Assembly: GCA_964526295.1 (NCBI GenBank)
Contig: CAZGKW010000009.1
Coordinates: 1 to 64,000 of the forward strand
Reading direction: 5' to 3'
Length of the DNA: 64,000 nt
Origin: CAZGKW01 sp964526295
GTDB lineage: Bacteria; Planctomycetota; Phycisphaerae; FEN-1346
Under the pieces are notes generated by a model. It did no database searches. It saw only the letters and a list, made by a program, of their open reading frames with translations, and had not been told where the DNA came from. The position numbers were made by a program, and so were the translations under genes. The first letter of the stretch is position 1, and the number at the start of each line of letters is the position of its first letter. Shown here one piece after another: positions 32,600 to 40,936 of this stretch.

Positions 32600-33184
32600 A
32601 TGGATCGCACAGCTTCTCTGCTGGTCGTCGCCTGCATGGTCCTCGCCGCGGGGTGCTCGGCGCAGGCGCCGTCGCCGGAGAGGGTGACCGTGGAAGGCGA
32701 GCTGGTGGACCAGGCCAAGGCCGGGCCCGTGTGGCCGGACGTGGAAGGCACGTCGATGCGGTACCTGGTGTCGCTGCCCGAGGGCCGGCGGCCTGGGCGG
32801 ACCTGGCCGGTGATGGTCGTCGTGACCGGCTCGAACTCGAACTTCCCGGTCATCGCGAAGGGCTACCACAACGCCCGCGACGAGATGCCGTTCGTCGTCG
32901 TGGTCCCCGCGACGGTCTCGAGCGGCAGCCGGATCAACGCGGAGCGGTACTCGCACCTGCCGGAGGAGGAGATCGCGGCGTACGCCGAGGCCGACCTGGC
33001 GGCGAAGCTGGCCTACGACGTCGACGGCCTGGAGCGTGTCCTGGCCGACGTGCGGCGCCGCTTCGGCGGTGCGAGCGATGGCCCTTGCGGCCGCGGCGGG
33101 GCGAGTGGTAGCATGTGCGGCATGGAGGCCCGGTTGGGCGAGGCATGGCGAGGGCCCCGTAGCGAGTATCTAACCGGGCTCTAG
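32600..33184 (+). pseudogene. Esterase-like lipoprotein, C-terminally truncated
   Basis: A 194-aa frame with signal peptide and lipobox (VLAAGC). The fold resembles the start of a PHB-depolymerase/esterase alpha-beta hydrolase: MRYLVSLPEGRRPGRTWPVMVVVTGSNSNF and MPFVVVVPATVSSG, then LERVLADVRRRFGG. At that point homologues reach the nucleophile elbow GHSxGG. Here the frame instead runs into unrelated Gly/Ser-rich sequence from about 33070 and stops at 33182-33184. The catalytic Ser, Asp and His are all missing. The gene is probably dead or recombined. The Pho box of phoB overlaps its last codons. Confidence 0.6.
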
Positions 33185-33196
33185 CGAAATCCTAAC
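33169..33196 (+). promoter_or_regulatory. Pho box upstream of phoB
   Basis: Three hexamers at 11-bp spacing: TCTAAC (33169), TCTAGC (33180) and CCTAAC (33191), each separated by 5 bp. This matches the direct-repeat layout bound by PhoB/PhoP regulators and agrees with the boxes at 35770 and 38623. It lies 58 bp before the phoB ATG, suggesting autoregulation. Confidence 0.7.
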
Positions 33197-33253
33197 GCCG
33201 ACAGGCGATCATCCGGCGGGGCGAATCCTGGACGCCGGGGGTCGGAGCACGCC

Positions 33254-33943
33254 ATGGCGAACGAACACATTCTCGTGGTGGACGACGAAGCCGACATCCT
33301 CGAACTGGTCGAGTACAATCTTACGAAGGCGGGCTACCGCATCACCTGTGCCGAAACCGGCGAGGAGGCCCTGAAGAAGTCCTCCGCCAGCGTCCCCGAC
33401 CTGGTCGTGCTCGACCTGATGCTGCCGGGCATGGACGGACTGGAGACGTGCCGCCACCTCAAGGAGGACCAGAAGACCCGGCACATCCCCATCGTGATGC
33501 TGACGGCGAAGGGCGAGGAGTCGGACATCGTGACGGGCCTGGAGCTGGGGGCGGACGATTACGTGACCAAGCCGTTCAGCCCCCGGGTGCTGGTGGCCCG
33601 GATCCGGGCGGCCCTGAGGCGCAAGAGCGAGGAACCCCTCGACGAGAAGGCCGCCCTCCGCATCCGGGACCTGGAGATCCATCCCGGACGCCACGAGGTC
33701 CAGGTCAAGGGCAAGCCGGTCGACCTGACGGTGACGGAGTTTCGGATCCTCCAGTTCCTGGCCCGCCGGCCGGGGTGGGTGTTCACCCGGTACCAGATCG
33801 TCGACGGGACGCAGGGCGGCGACGCGGCCGTCACGGACCGGTCGGTGGACGTGCACATCGTGTCGCTTCGCCGGAAGCTCGGCCCCTGCGGGAAGGACAT
33901 CGAAACGGTGCGCGGCGTGGGGTACCGGTTCAGGGACCGCTAG
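33254..33943 (+). CDS. phoB: Phosphate regulon response regulator
   Basis: A 229-aa OmpR/PhoB-type regulator. The receiver domain (residues 1-120) has the acidic VVDDEAD, phosphoacceptor Asp in VVLDLMLPGMDG, MLTAKG and VTKPFSP. The winged-helix DNA-binding domain (about 130-229) has LTVTEFRILQFLARRPGWVFTRYQIVD and RSVDVHIVSLRRKLG, ending GVGYRFRD. It activates phosphate-starvation genes. phoR starts 3 bp after its stop. Three Pho boxes in the next 5.5 kb are likely targets. Confidence 0.93.
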   Translation: MANEHILVVDDEADILELVEYNLTKAGYRITCAETGEEALKKSSASVPDLVVLDLMLPGMDGLETCRHLKEDQKTRHIPIVMLTAKGEESDIVTGLELGADDYVTKPFSPRVLVARIRAALRRKSEEPLDEKAALRIRDLEIHPGRHEVQVKGKPVDLTVTEFRILQFLARRPGWVFTRYQIVDGTQGGDAAVTDRSVDVHIVSLRRKLGPCGKDIETVRGVGYRFRDR

Positions 33944-33946
33944 CCG

Positions 33947-35752
33947 ATGGCGAGACGTCGTCGACTGTTCTGGCATCTCTATCGCACCTACCTGCTGATC
34001 GTCGTGTTGTCGGCCCTGGGTGTGGGCGTGCTGGCGTCGCAGTTCGCCCGGTCGCTGTCGGTGCGTCAGGCGGCGAACCGGCTGGAGTCGGTGGCCCGCG
34101 TCGTGGTTGGCGACCTGCCCAACCATGCCCCGGACTTCGACCCCGACCGGGTGGACGCGCTGTGCAAGCGATGGGCCCGGGCCGGCGGCGTCCGCGTCAC
34201 CGTCATCCTCCTCTCCGGCGCCGTCGCCGGCGATTCCGGCAGCGAGCCGGTTACCCCCGAGCCGCACCACGACAGGCCGGAGGTCATCGAGGCCCTGGAG
34301 ACAGGCTACGGCCAATCGGTCCGCCGTTCGGCGACGATGGACCTGGACCTGATGTATGTGGCGGTGCCCTTGTTGCGAGGCGGCGAGGTGGTGGGGGTCG
34401 TCCGGACGGCCGTCCCGGTGGAGCGGGTCAAGCAAGCGGTCGGCGGGGTGTACGCCCGGGTGGCCCTGGGGGCGCTGCCGGCGGCGGCGGTAGCGGCGCT
34501 GGTGGCGCTGTGGGAGGCGCGGCGCCTGGCGCTGCCGCTTAAGGAGATGGCCGAAGGGGCCCACCGGTTTGCCCGGGGGGAGTTCGACCACAAGGTCCTC
34601 CTGCCCGAGACGCGGGAGCTGGGCCAACTGGCCGCCACCCTCAACCGGATGGCCGGCCAGCTCAAGAGCAAGTACGAGGCCCTCCTCCGCCAGGCCGGCG
34701 AGTCGCAGGCCGTCCTGTCGAGTATGACCGAGGGCGTCCTGGCCGTGAACCGGGTCGGCCACGTCCTGAGCCTGAACCGGGCGGCCGAGACGATGCTGGC
34801 CGTCCGGGCCGAGCAGGCCCTCGGCCGCAGCCTGGAGGAGGTCGTCAGGAACGTCGGCCTGGGGCGGCTGGTCGAGCGGATCCTGGAGGGCGAACGGCCG
34901 GCGGAGGCCGAGATCGTCCTGCGGCAGCAGCACGAGGACCGCGTCATCCAGGTCCACGGGACGGTCCTTCGCGACGCCGCCGGCCGCGAGATGGGCGGCC
35001 TGCTCGTCCTGAACGACGTCAGCCGGCTCCATCGCCTGGCGACGGTGCGGCGGGACTTCGTGGCGAACGTCTCGCACGAGCTGAAAACGCCAATCACGTC
35101 GATCCGGGGCTTCGTCGAGACGCTGCGGGACGGGGCGATCCACGACACGGCCAAGGCGGAGCGGTTCCTGGAGATCGTGGCCCGCCACGCCGAGAGGCTC
35201 GACGCCATCATCGAGGACCTCCTGGCCCTGTCGCGGATCGAGCGGGAAGACGAGGTCGGCCGCATCGAGCGGACCCCCGTCGACCTGCGGACCGTGCTGG
35301 ACGAGGCGGCGGCGGATTGCGCCGGCCGGGCGGCGGCCCGCGGCGTCACCATCGAGACGTCCTGCCCGGGGTCGCTCCGGACGTGGGGCAACGCCCGGCT
35401 CATGCGACAGGCCGTCACGAACCTCCTCGACAACGCCATCAAGTACAGCGAGTCGGGGAGGCCGGTCCATCTGGCCGCCGAGCGCAACGGCGACGAGATC
35501 CGGATCTCGGTCGCGGACCAGGGGTGCGGCATCGCGCCGGAGCACCATTCCCGCATCTTCGAGCGGTTCTATCGGGTGGACAAGGGCCGCAGCCGCATGC
35601 TCGGAGGGACGGGCCTGGGGCTGGCGATCGTCAAGCACATCGCCCAGGCCCACGGGGGGAGCGTCTCGCTCGCCAGCGCCGTCGGTCAGGGCAGCACGTT
35701 CACGATCCACCTGCCTCGGGAGACGTGGATCGAGGCGTCCGAACCGTGCTGA
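33947..35752 (+). CDS. phoR: Phosphate regulon sensor histidine kinase
   Basis: A 601-aa membrane kinase. TM1 is at about residues 14-36, followed by a periplasmic sensor region, TM2 at about 165-187 (ALPAAAVAALVALW) and a HAMP domain. The PAS domain begins near AVLSSMTEGVLAVNRVGHVLSLN. The HisKA box is FVANVSHELKTPITSIRGFVETL with His at about 377. ATPase motifs follow: NLLDNAIKYSESG, DQGCGIAPEHHSRIFERFYRVDKGRSR and GGTGLGLAIVKHIA. It autophosphorylates and controls PhoB. It forms an operon with phoB. Unlike E. coli PhoR it has a large extracytoplasmic domain, as in Bacillus. Confidence 0.92.
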   Translation: MARRRRLFWHLYRTYLLIVVLSALGVGVLASQFARSLSVRQAANRLESVARVVVGDLPNHAPDFDPDRVDALCKRWARAGGVRVTVILLSGAVAGDSGSEPVTPEPHHDRPEVIEALETGYGQSVRRSATMDLDLMYVAVPLLRGGEVVGVVRTAVPVERVKQAVGGVYARVALGALPAAAVAALVALWEARRLALPLKEMAEGAHRFARGEFDHKVLLPETRELGQLAATLNRMAGQLKSKYEALLRQAGESQAVLSSMTEGVLAVNRVGHVLSLNRAAETMLAVRAEQALGRSLEEVVRNVGLGRLVERILEGERPAEAEIVLRQQHEDRVIQVHGTVLRDAAGREMGGLLVLNDVSRLHRLATVRRDFVANVSHELKTPITSIRGFVETLRDGAIHDTAKAERFLEIVARHAERLDAIIEDLLALSRIEREDEVGRIERTPVDLRTVLDEAAADCAGRAAARGVTIETSCPGSLRTWGNARLMRQAVTNLLDNAIKYSESGRPVHLAAERNGDEIRISVADQGCGIAPEHHSRIFERFYRVDKGRSRMLGGTGLGLAIVKHIAQAHGGSVSLASAVGQGSTFTIHLPRETWIEASEPC

Positions 35753-35769
35753 CGCCGAATTCGCACGCT

Positions 35770-35797
35770 TTTAACACGGCACTGACCGCACGCTAAT
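35770..35797 (+). promoter_or_regulatory. Pho box upstream of the porin gene
   Basis: TTTAAC (35770), ACTGAC (35781) and GCTAAT (35792) repeat at exactly 11 bp. It lies 182 bp before the porin start and matches the boxes at 33169 and 38623. Confidence 0.7.
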
Positions 35798-35978
35798 CCA
35801 CGGCCGGTAGCGTCACGTCGCGCCTGGCGGGGCCCGAGGGCGGCGTGGGGCCGTATCGCAGACCTCCCTCCGCGACCTCCTACGCCCCCTTCCGCAGGCG
35901 ATTCTGGCCGCCGGCCGTCTCGTCGACCCGGCGTCGAGCCGCATACGGAAACGGGGCCGTGCAGTGGGGAGAGAGTCC

Positions 35979-37463
35979 ATGAGTCGAGCCGTCTGGACCG
36001 GGGTGTGCGTCGTGTCGCTGCTGGCGTCCGGATGGACGGCGGTGGTTCGCGGGGGTGAGTCGCCCGCCGCCCTGGAGACGCGGATCCAGGACCTCCGCGA
36101 CGAGGTCTCCGGCCTCCAGGACCGGATCGCCGAGCTGGAAGCGGCGGCCGAGAAGTCCCGCCAGGTCGACGCCGCCCTCGAAGAGATGGGCGCCGAGGCC
36201 CTGCCGAACGATTTCCGCCTCTACTGGGACGACGGCGTGCGGGCCCGGACGACCGACGACCGGATCGACATGGAATTCAGCGGCCGGCTCATGTACGACT
36301 GGACCTGGATCGAGGACAACGACTTCGAGGACCGGGGCCTCAATCTCCGCGACGCCGGCGAGGTCCGACAGGCCCGACTCTACTGGCAGGGCACCTTCTG
36401 GAAGAAGGTCCGCTTCAAGTGGGAGTTCGACTGGGCCGACGGCGACGCCGACGTCAGGGACCTGTACCTGGAGCTTCGGGACCTGCCGGCCGACACGGGG
36501 GCGTGGCACTTCCGAGGCGGTCACTTCAAGGAGCCTTTCAGTCTCCAGCAGATAACCAACTCCCTCCATACAACTTTCATGGAGCGGGCCCTGCCCGACG
36601 TCTTCGTGCCCGGCCGCAACCCCGGCTTCATGCTGCACGGCACGGTGCTGGAAGAACGGGTCACGGCGGCGGCGGGTATCTTCAAGGCGGCCGAGGCGGA
36701 CGTCGACTGCGAGGCCGTCCTGGTCGACGTCGATGGCGACGGGGCCATCACCCCGGCCGACAGCATCGCCTGCGACGTCGAGTTGGACCTGGATGAGGGC
36801 GGGTTCCGCCGCGACGGCGACTACGTCGGGACCGTCCGGCTGACCGCCCTGCCGTGGTACGACCCGGGCAAGGGCCTGTTCCACATCGGCGGGTCGTACC
36901 GGTTCCAGAACACCGACGCGGTGTACGCCGCCCGGCCGGAGGCCCACCGGGTCGACCCGCTGATCGCCACGACGCTCATCCCGGTCGACGAGGTCCACCA
37001 GTTCGGGGCGGAGGCGGCGTTCGCCGTCGGGCCGTTCCACGGGCAGGGCGAGTACATCTGGGTGAACCACGACCTGACGCCCGGGACCCCCGAAACCATC
37101 GGCGATCCGACCTTCTTCGGATGGTACGCCCAGGCGGGCGTGTTCCTGACGGGCGAGGGCCGTCCGTACACGACGCAGGCGGGCACGTGGGCCCGCGTCA
37201 AGCCCAAAAGGAACTACGGGGAGGACGGCGGGTTCGGGGCGGTCGAGGTGGCCGGCCGGTACTCGGTCCTCGACCTCGACGAGCGGGACTTCCGCTTCGG
37301 CGAGATGCGGAACTGGACGGTGGCCCTCAACTGGTACCTGACGCCCAACGTCATCGTTCGCTGGAACTACGTCTACACGATGCTGGAGGACGTCGAGGAG
37401 GTCGACGGCGAGGATTCGCCTCGCACCGATCTGATCATGATGCGTCTCCAGGTGGATTTCTGA
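35979..37463 (+). CDS. OprO/OprP-like outer-membrane porin (phosphate-selective type)
   Basis: A 494-aa outer-membrane protein with signal peptide (MSRAVWTGVCVVSLLASGWT). A short coiled coil follows (LETRIQDLRDEVSGLQDRIAELEAAAE, residues 29-58), as in planctomycete porins that attach to the wall, then a 16-18-strand barrel of the OprO/P family. Conserved parts are WEFDWADGDADVRDLYLEL, GHFKEPFSLQQITNS, TFMERALPDVFVPGRNPGFMLHG and the terminal LIMMRLQVDF ending in Phe. A loop contains a perfect EF-hand DVDGDGAITPAD (250-261) flanked by two Cys. The Pho box and neighbours suggest phosphate uptake. Confidence 0.85.
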   Translation: MSRAVWTGVCVVSLLASGWTAVVRGGESPAALETRIQDLRDEVSGLQDRIAELEAAAEKSRQVDAALEEMGAEALPNDFRLYWDDGVRARTTDDRIDMEFSGRLMYDWTWIEDNDFEDRGLNLRDAGEVRQARLYWQGTFWKKVRFKWEFDWADGDADVRDLYLELRDLPADTGAWHFRGGHFKEPFSLQQITNSLHTTFMERALPDVFVPGRNPGFMLHGTVLEERVTAAAGIFKAAEADVDCEAVLVDVDGDGAITPADSIACDVELDLDEGGFRRDGDYVGTVRLTALPWYDPGKGLFHIGGSYRFQNTDAVYAARPEAHRVDPLIATTLIPVDEVHQFGAEAAFAVGPFHGQGEYIWVNHDLTPGTPETIGDPTFFGWYAQAGVFLTGEGRPYTTQAGTWARVKPKRNYGEDGGFGAVEVAGRYSVLDLDERDFRFGEMRNWTVALNWYLTPNVIVRWNYVYTMLEDVEEVDGEDSPRTDLIMMRLQVDF

Positions 37464-37587
37464 GCGGGTCCAGGGGCGATTCGACAACCGGCGGGACCGC
37501 CGTTCCCTCGGGCCTGCGGACGAGCGAACGCGGCCGGCACGGGGACCGGCCGCGCGGAACTCCGGGCAAGCCGCCCAGAGGCCGGCC

Positions 37588-38260
37588 ATGTCCGTCCACC
37601 TCATGCCCGAACTCGGGAAGCTCAAGCGGTTGAACCTGTCGGTGGGGGCGTGCGCCGAGGAAGCCATCGCCAAGGCCGTCACGGCCCTCTCCACACCCGC
37701 GACCCGGCGCTGGCCGACGAACTCATCGCCCAGGACGCCGAGATCGACCGGCCCGAAGTCGTGGTCGAGGAGGAGTGCCTGAAGCTCCTGGCGTTGTACC
37801 AGCCGGTCGCCACCGACCTGCGGTTCATCGTGGCCGTGCTGAAGAGGAACAACGACATGGAGCGGATGGGGGACCTGGCCGTCAACATCGCCAAGGACGC
37901 CCGACGCGTCAGGCTGACCCCCCCGTCGCCGCGCCCAAGGACTTCACGCCGATGGCGTCGAAGGTCCGGTCGATGGCCAAGCGGTGCCTGGACGCCCTCG
38001 TCGACGCCGACGCCGCCCCCGCGCAACAGGTCTGTGCCGCCGACGACGAGGTCGACGCCCTGCGCAAGGACATCCGCGAGGAGATCAAGTCGCAGTTGGC
38101 CGCCGTCGGCGGCGACAGCGCGTCCGTCCTGCTCTCGCTCTACACCATCGTAGGGCACCTGGAGCGGCTGGCCGACATGGCCACGAACGTCGCCGAGGAC
38201 GTGATCTACCTGGTCCAGGGGCGTATCGTGCGCCACCGTGCGGCCGCCCCCCTCGCCTGA
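37588..38260 (+). pseudogene. phoU: phoU with two frameshifts
   Basis: A PhoU phosphate-signalling protein of about 220 aa spread over three frames. Part 1 (37588 to about 37690) gives MSVHLMPELGKLKRLN...AIAKAVTAL. Part 2 continues HTRDPALADELIAQDAEID...RFIVAVLKRNNDMERMGDLAVNIAKDARR. Part 3, from about 37920, gives PPVAAPKDFTPMASKVRSMAKRCLDAL through LYTIVGHLERLADMATNVAEDVIYL. The first shift is explained by two extra bases in GCCCTCTCCACACC. The second lies at a run of seven C residues (37918-37924). Both sites are slippage-prone, so either true inactivation or assembly error is possible. PhoU represses Pho signalling via PhoR. Confidence 0.8.
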
Positions 38261-38300
38261 CCTCCCCCCTCCGCAGAGGACCTCAAGGCCCTCCACAAAA

Positions 38301-38513
38301 GACGGAAAACGTCAACAGCCTTCGGCAGATGACGCAGATTTCGCGGATTACACCAAAAACAGAGAAGTGTTGAGACGGGCGGGCCGGAAGGGGCCAGGGC
38401 CCAGGAGTCTGCCCCGCTTCCGGCTCCTTGCCCGTCTCTCAGTTGCTTTTGTTGTTTTTATCTGCGTAATCCTCGTAATCTGTGGAAGGCCGTTCCGCCG
38501 TTGCCGTTTCGTC
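38301..38513. repeat. Long palindromic repeat, copy A
   Basis: The left arm GACGGAAAACGTCAACAGCC-TTCGGCAGATGACGCAGAT pairs with the right arm ATCTGCGTAATCC...GTGGAAGGCCGTTCCGCCGTTGCCGTTTCGTC. The inner arms are purine-rich then T-rich. Copies B and C are at 40658 and 50665. The middle is far more AT-rich than the surroundings. Confidence 0.75.
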
Positions 38514-38622
38514 TTCTTCACAGTTTGGGGAAAGCCGTGGTCGTGTCCTGCGGATGGGCCTATCGGCCCGGGTGGGCGGAAGGCTGTTGCAGGTCCCCGG
38601 GGGCCCTCTATAATCGCAAGGC

Positions 38623-38650
38623 CTTAACCAAACGCTAACGGTTTGCTGAC
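38623..38650 (+). promoter_or_regulatory. Pho box upstream of the Na/Pi transporter
   Basis: CTTAAC (38623), GCTAAC (38634) and GCTGAC (38645) repeat at exactly 11 bp, 28 bp before the ATG at 38678. A perfect TATAAT (38609-38614) lies just upstream of the box, an unusual order for an activator site; it could mean repression or that the real promoter is elsewhere. Confidence 0.75.
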
Positions 38651-38677
38651 GCGATCGGGGCCGGGGGCGGGGACTTC

Positions 38678-39919
38678 ATGAACGGCGTCACTGCACGGGC
38701 CGAGCCCCGCCAGCCTTTCCGGAAGGTCCTCCTGAAGGTTCTCCTCGTCCTGGTCTTCCTGTACCTGTTCCTCGGCGGGATGTGCATGATGGGGACCGGC
38801 CTGAAGGGGCTGGGCAAGAATCCCGGTTACGACACGGCCCAGCCGACCGGCCCTGGCAATCTGCCCTATCGCGACGTCGTCTACCGGGTGTTCGAGCAGG
38901 CCCGGCACCCCTTGGTGGGTCTGTTCGTGGGGATCCTGGCCACCAGCATCTTCCAGAGCTCCTCGTTCACCACCTCGTTCACCGTTTCGTTGGTCGTCAC
39001 CACGCCGCTGACGCTCCCCCAGGCGATCCCCATCATCATGGGGGCCAACATCGGGACCAGCGTCACGAACACGGGCGTCTCGTTCGCCCACGTCCGGCGG
39101 CGAGAAGAATTCGAACGGGCCTACGGATCGGCCATCGTCCACGACTTCTTCAACACCCTTTCGGTCCTGACGTTGTTTCCGCTGGAATGGGCCGTTGCCG
39201 CCTGGACCGGCAAGGGGCCCCTCCAGCGGCTTTCCGAATGGATGGCCCAAGGCTTTTACACCGGCGGCCCTACGGCCGAAAAACCGACCAACCTCCTGAA
39301 GGACGCCGTCCGGCCGCTGGTGGACGCCGCCGAATGGCTGCTGGAGGATTGGCTGTGGCTGGGCCACGGCGTCGCCGAGATCGTCTTGGCGGTCCTGGGC
39401 GTCGTGCTCATCTTCGTGACGCTGGTGATGCTGACCAAGACGCTTCGCAGCCTGGTCCTGAAGCGTGTCGAGCGGTTCTTCGACCGGGTCCTCTTCCGCA
39501 ACGCCATTACGGCGTACCTCGTCGGGCTGGTCCTGACGGTGACGGTCCAGTCCTCGAGCATCACCACGTCGCTGGCGGTTCCGCTGGTGGGGGCGGGCCT
39601 GCTGACGATTCTCCAGGTCTACCCGTACACGTTGGGGGCAAACCTCGGCACGACGGTGACCGCCCTGATCGCCAGTTTCGCCACCAGCGCCGACACCCCC
39701 GAGGAGGCCCGTGTCGGCGTCGCCCTGGCCTTCAGCCACTGCCTGTTCAACACCTTCGGTACGGCGGTCTGGTACCCCTTGCGTCGGGTTCCGGTCGGTC
39801 TGGCCCGGTGGCATGCCCGTCATGCCTCGCGGTCGAAGCGCTGGGCCGTGCTGCACGTGGCGTTCTTCTTTTTCGCGATCCCGTTGCTCGTTATCGCTTT
39901 ATACTGGTTACTTGGTTAG
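38678..39919 (+). CDS. Na+/phosphate cotransporter family protein
   Basis: A 413-aa inner-membrane transporter of the NptA / Na-Pi cotransporter family (PF02690). The two inverted-repeat signature motifs are present: FQSSSFTTSFTVSLV (about residues 88-102) and QSSSITTSLAVPLVG in the second half, with IMGANIGTSVTNT and TLGANLGTTVTALIAS. About nine hydrophobic helices are seen. It imports phosphate with sodium. It lies behind a Pho box and is followed after 23 bp by a PhoU-domain protein gene, a common pairing in which the PhoU domain modulates transport. Confidence 0.92.
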   Translation: MNGVTARAEPRQPFRKVLLKVLLVLVFLYLFLGGMCMMGTGLKGLGKNPGYDTAQPTGPGNLPYRDVVYRVFEQARHPLVGLFVGILATSIFQSSSFTTSFTVSLVVTTPLTLPQAIPIIMGANIGTSVTNTGVSFAHVRRREEFERAYGSAIVHDFFNTLSVLTLFPLEWAVAAWTGKGPLQRLSEWMAQGFYTGGPTAEKPTNLLKDAVRPLVDAAEWLLEDWLWLGHGVAEIVLAVLGVVLIFVTLVMLTKTLRSLVLKRVERFFDRVLFRNAITAYLVGLVLTVTVQSSSITTSLAVPLVGAGLLTILQVYPYTLGANLGTTVTALIASFATSADTPEEARVGVALAFSHCLFNTFGTAVWYPLRRVPVGLARWHARHASRSKRWAVLHVAFFFFAIPLLVIALYWLLG

Positions 39920-39942
39920 CGCCCCGGCGCGAGGATGGAGCC

Positions 39943-40635
39943 ATGTTGCGCGAACTGCTGGCCGCTTGGCGGAAACGCGATTCCCTCGTCCAGATGTTCG
40001 AGGAATTCGACCAGATGCTCGAGCACACCCACTGGATGTTCGACCAGGCGGTGGGCGTCTTCTTCAGCCGCATCGACTGGCAGGCCGTCCAGGAACCCCT
40101 GTATCAGCGGGACCAGGAGGTCAATCGCCTGGAACAGTCGATTCGGGCCGAGATCGTCAAGCACCTGGCCTTCCGCCGCGATGCGAACCTGTCCGCTTGC
40201 CTCGTCCTGATGAGCGTCGTCAAGGATGCCGAACGCATCGGCGACTACTGCAAGAACGTCTTCGAGGTGGGCAAGTTCTACGAGCGGGAATTCACCTCCC
40301 GCCGGTACCTGGAGCCTTTGGAGCAGGTCCGCGCCGAGACCGAGCAGCTCTTCCGGACCACCCAGAAGGCCTTCGGCCAGAGCGACGTCGACCAGGCCCG
40401 CGAGGTCCAGGCCGCCTTCGGCCGGCTCGGCAAAAAGTGCGACCACCTGGTCCGCGACCTCCTGCGGGAACGCAACAGCCTGCCCACCGACGAGGCGGTC
40501 GCTTACGGGCTGCTGGCCCGGCACCTGAAGCGCATCGGGGCCCACCTGTCGAACATCGCCACGGCCGTCGTGGCCCCCGTCCACCGGCTCGACTACATGG
40601 ACGAGCCGGGGCCCGGCCCCGGCGACACGTCTTGA
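39943..40635 (+). CDS. PhoU-domain protein paired with the Na/Pi transporter
   Basis: A 230-aa all-helical protein of the PhoU superfamily. Visible are QMFEEFDQMLEHTHWMFDQAVGVFF, a VNRLEQSIRAEIVKHLAFRRDANLSACLVLMSVVKDAERIGDYCKN segment (the ExxRIxDxxxN-type metal motif) and HLKRIGAHLSNIATAVVAPVHR, the second such motif. It is cytoplasmic and probably regulates the adjacent transporter. Since phoU proper is frameshifted, this may be the only intact PhoU-like protein here. ATG 39943 gives the natural start; ATG 39935 is out of frame. Confidence 0.85.
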   Translation: MLRELLAAWRKRDSLVQMFEEFDQMLEHTHWMFDQAVGVFFSRIDWQAVQEPLYQRDQEVNRLEQSIRAEIVKHLAFRRDANLSACLVLMSVVKDAERIGDYCKNVFEVGKFYEREFTSRRYLEPLEQVRAETEQLFRTTQKAFGQSDVDQAREVQAAFGRLGKKCDHLVRDLLRERNSLPTDEAVAYGLLARHLKRIGAHLSNIATAVVAPVHRLDYMDEPGPGPGDTS

Positions 40636-40657
40636 CCCGCCCCCATCCGCAGCAAAA

Positions 40658-40852
40658 CGGCAGCGGCTTTCCGCAGATGACGCAGGTGTCGCAGATAAAG
40701 GCACCCGAAGAGACAGAGAGAGGGAAAGGCTGAAAGGCGGAACAGGCTGTCCCTCCATCGCGGCCTTCTTTTTTGCTTTTTCCCTCTCTGACTGTTTTCT
40801 TTGGCTGCTGTCATCTACATCATGTGTGACACCTGCGGAAGGCCGTTGCCGG
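40658..40852. repeat. Long palindromic repeat, copy B
   Basis: The left end CGGCAGCGGCTTTCCGCAGATGACG and the right end (reverse complement CCGGCAACGGCCTTCCGCAGGTGTC) form inverted arms. The inner part has AGAGACAGAGAGAGGGAAA against TTTTTCCCTCTCTGACTGT, giving a long imperfect hairpin. Confidence 0.75.
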
Positions 40853-40936
40853 TGGATGACCGTCGTCACTCGGGTCGGCCCTTGATTCCTCTCCCGGCCG
40901 GACGCAGAATAGCGTCTCGACCCTGGAGCAGCGAAC

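Noticed and set aside
35880..37694. 604-residue minus-strand frame opposite the porin
   Set aside because: The porin on the plus strand has a signal peptide, barrel motifs and terminal Phe; the antisense frame has none.
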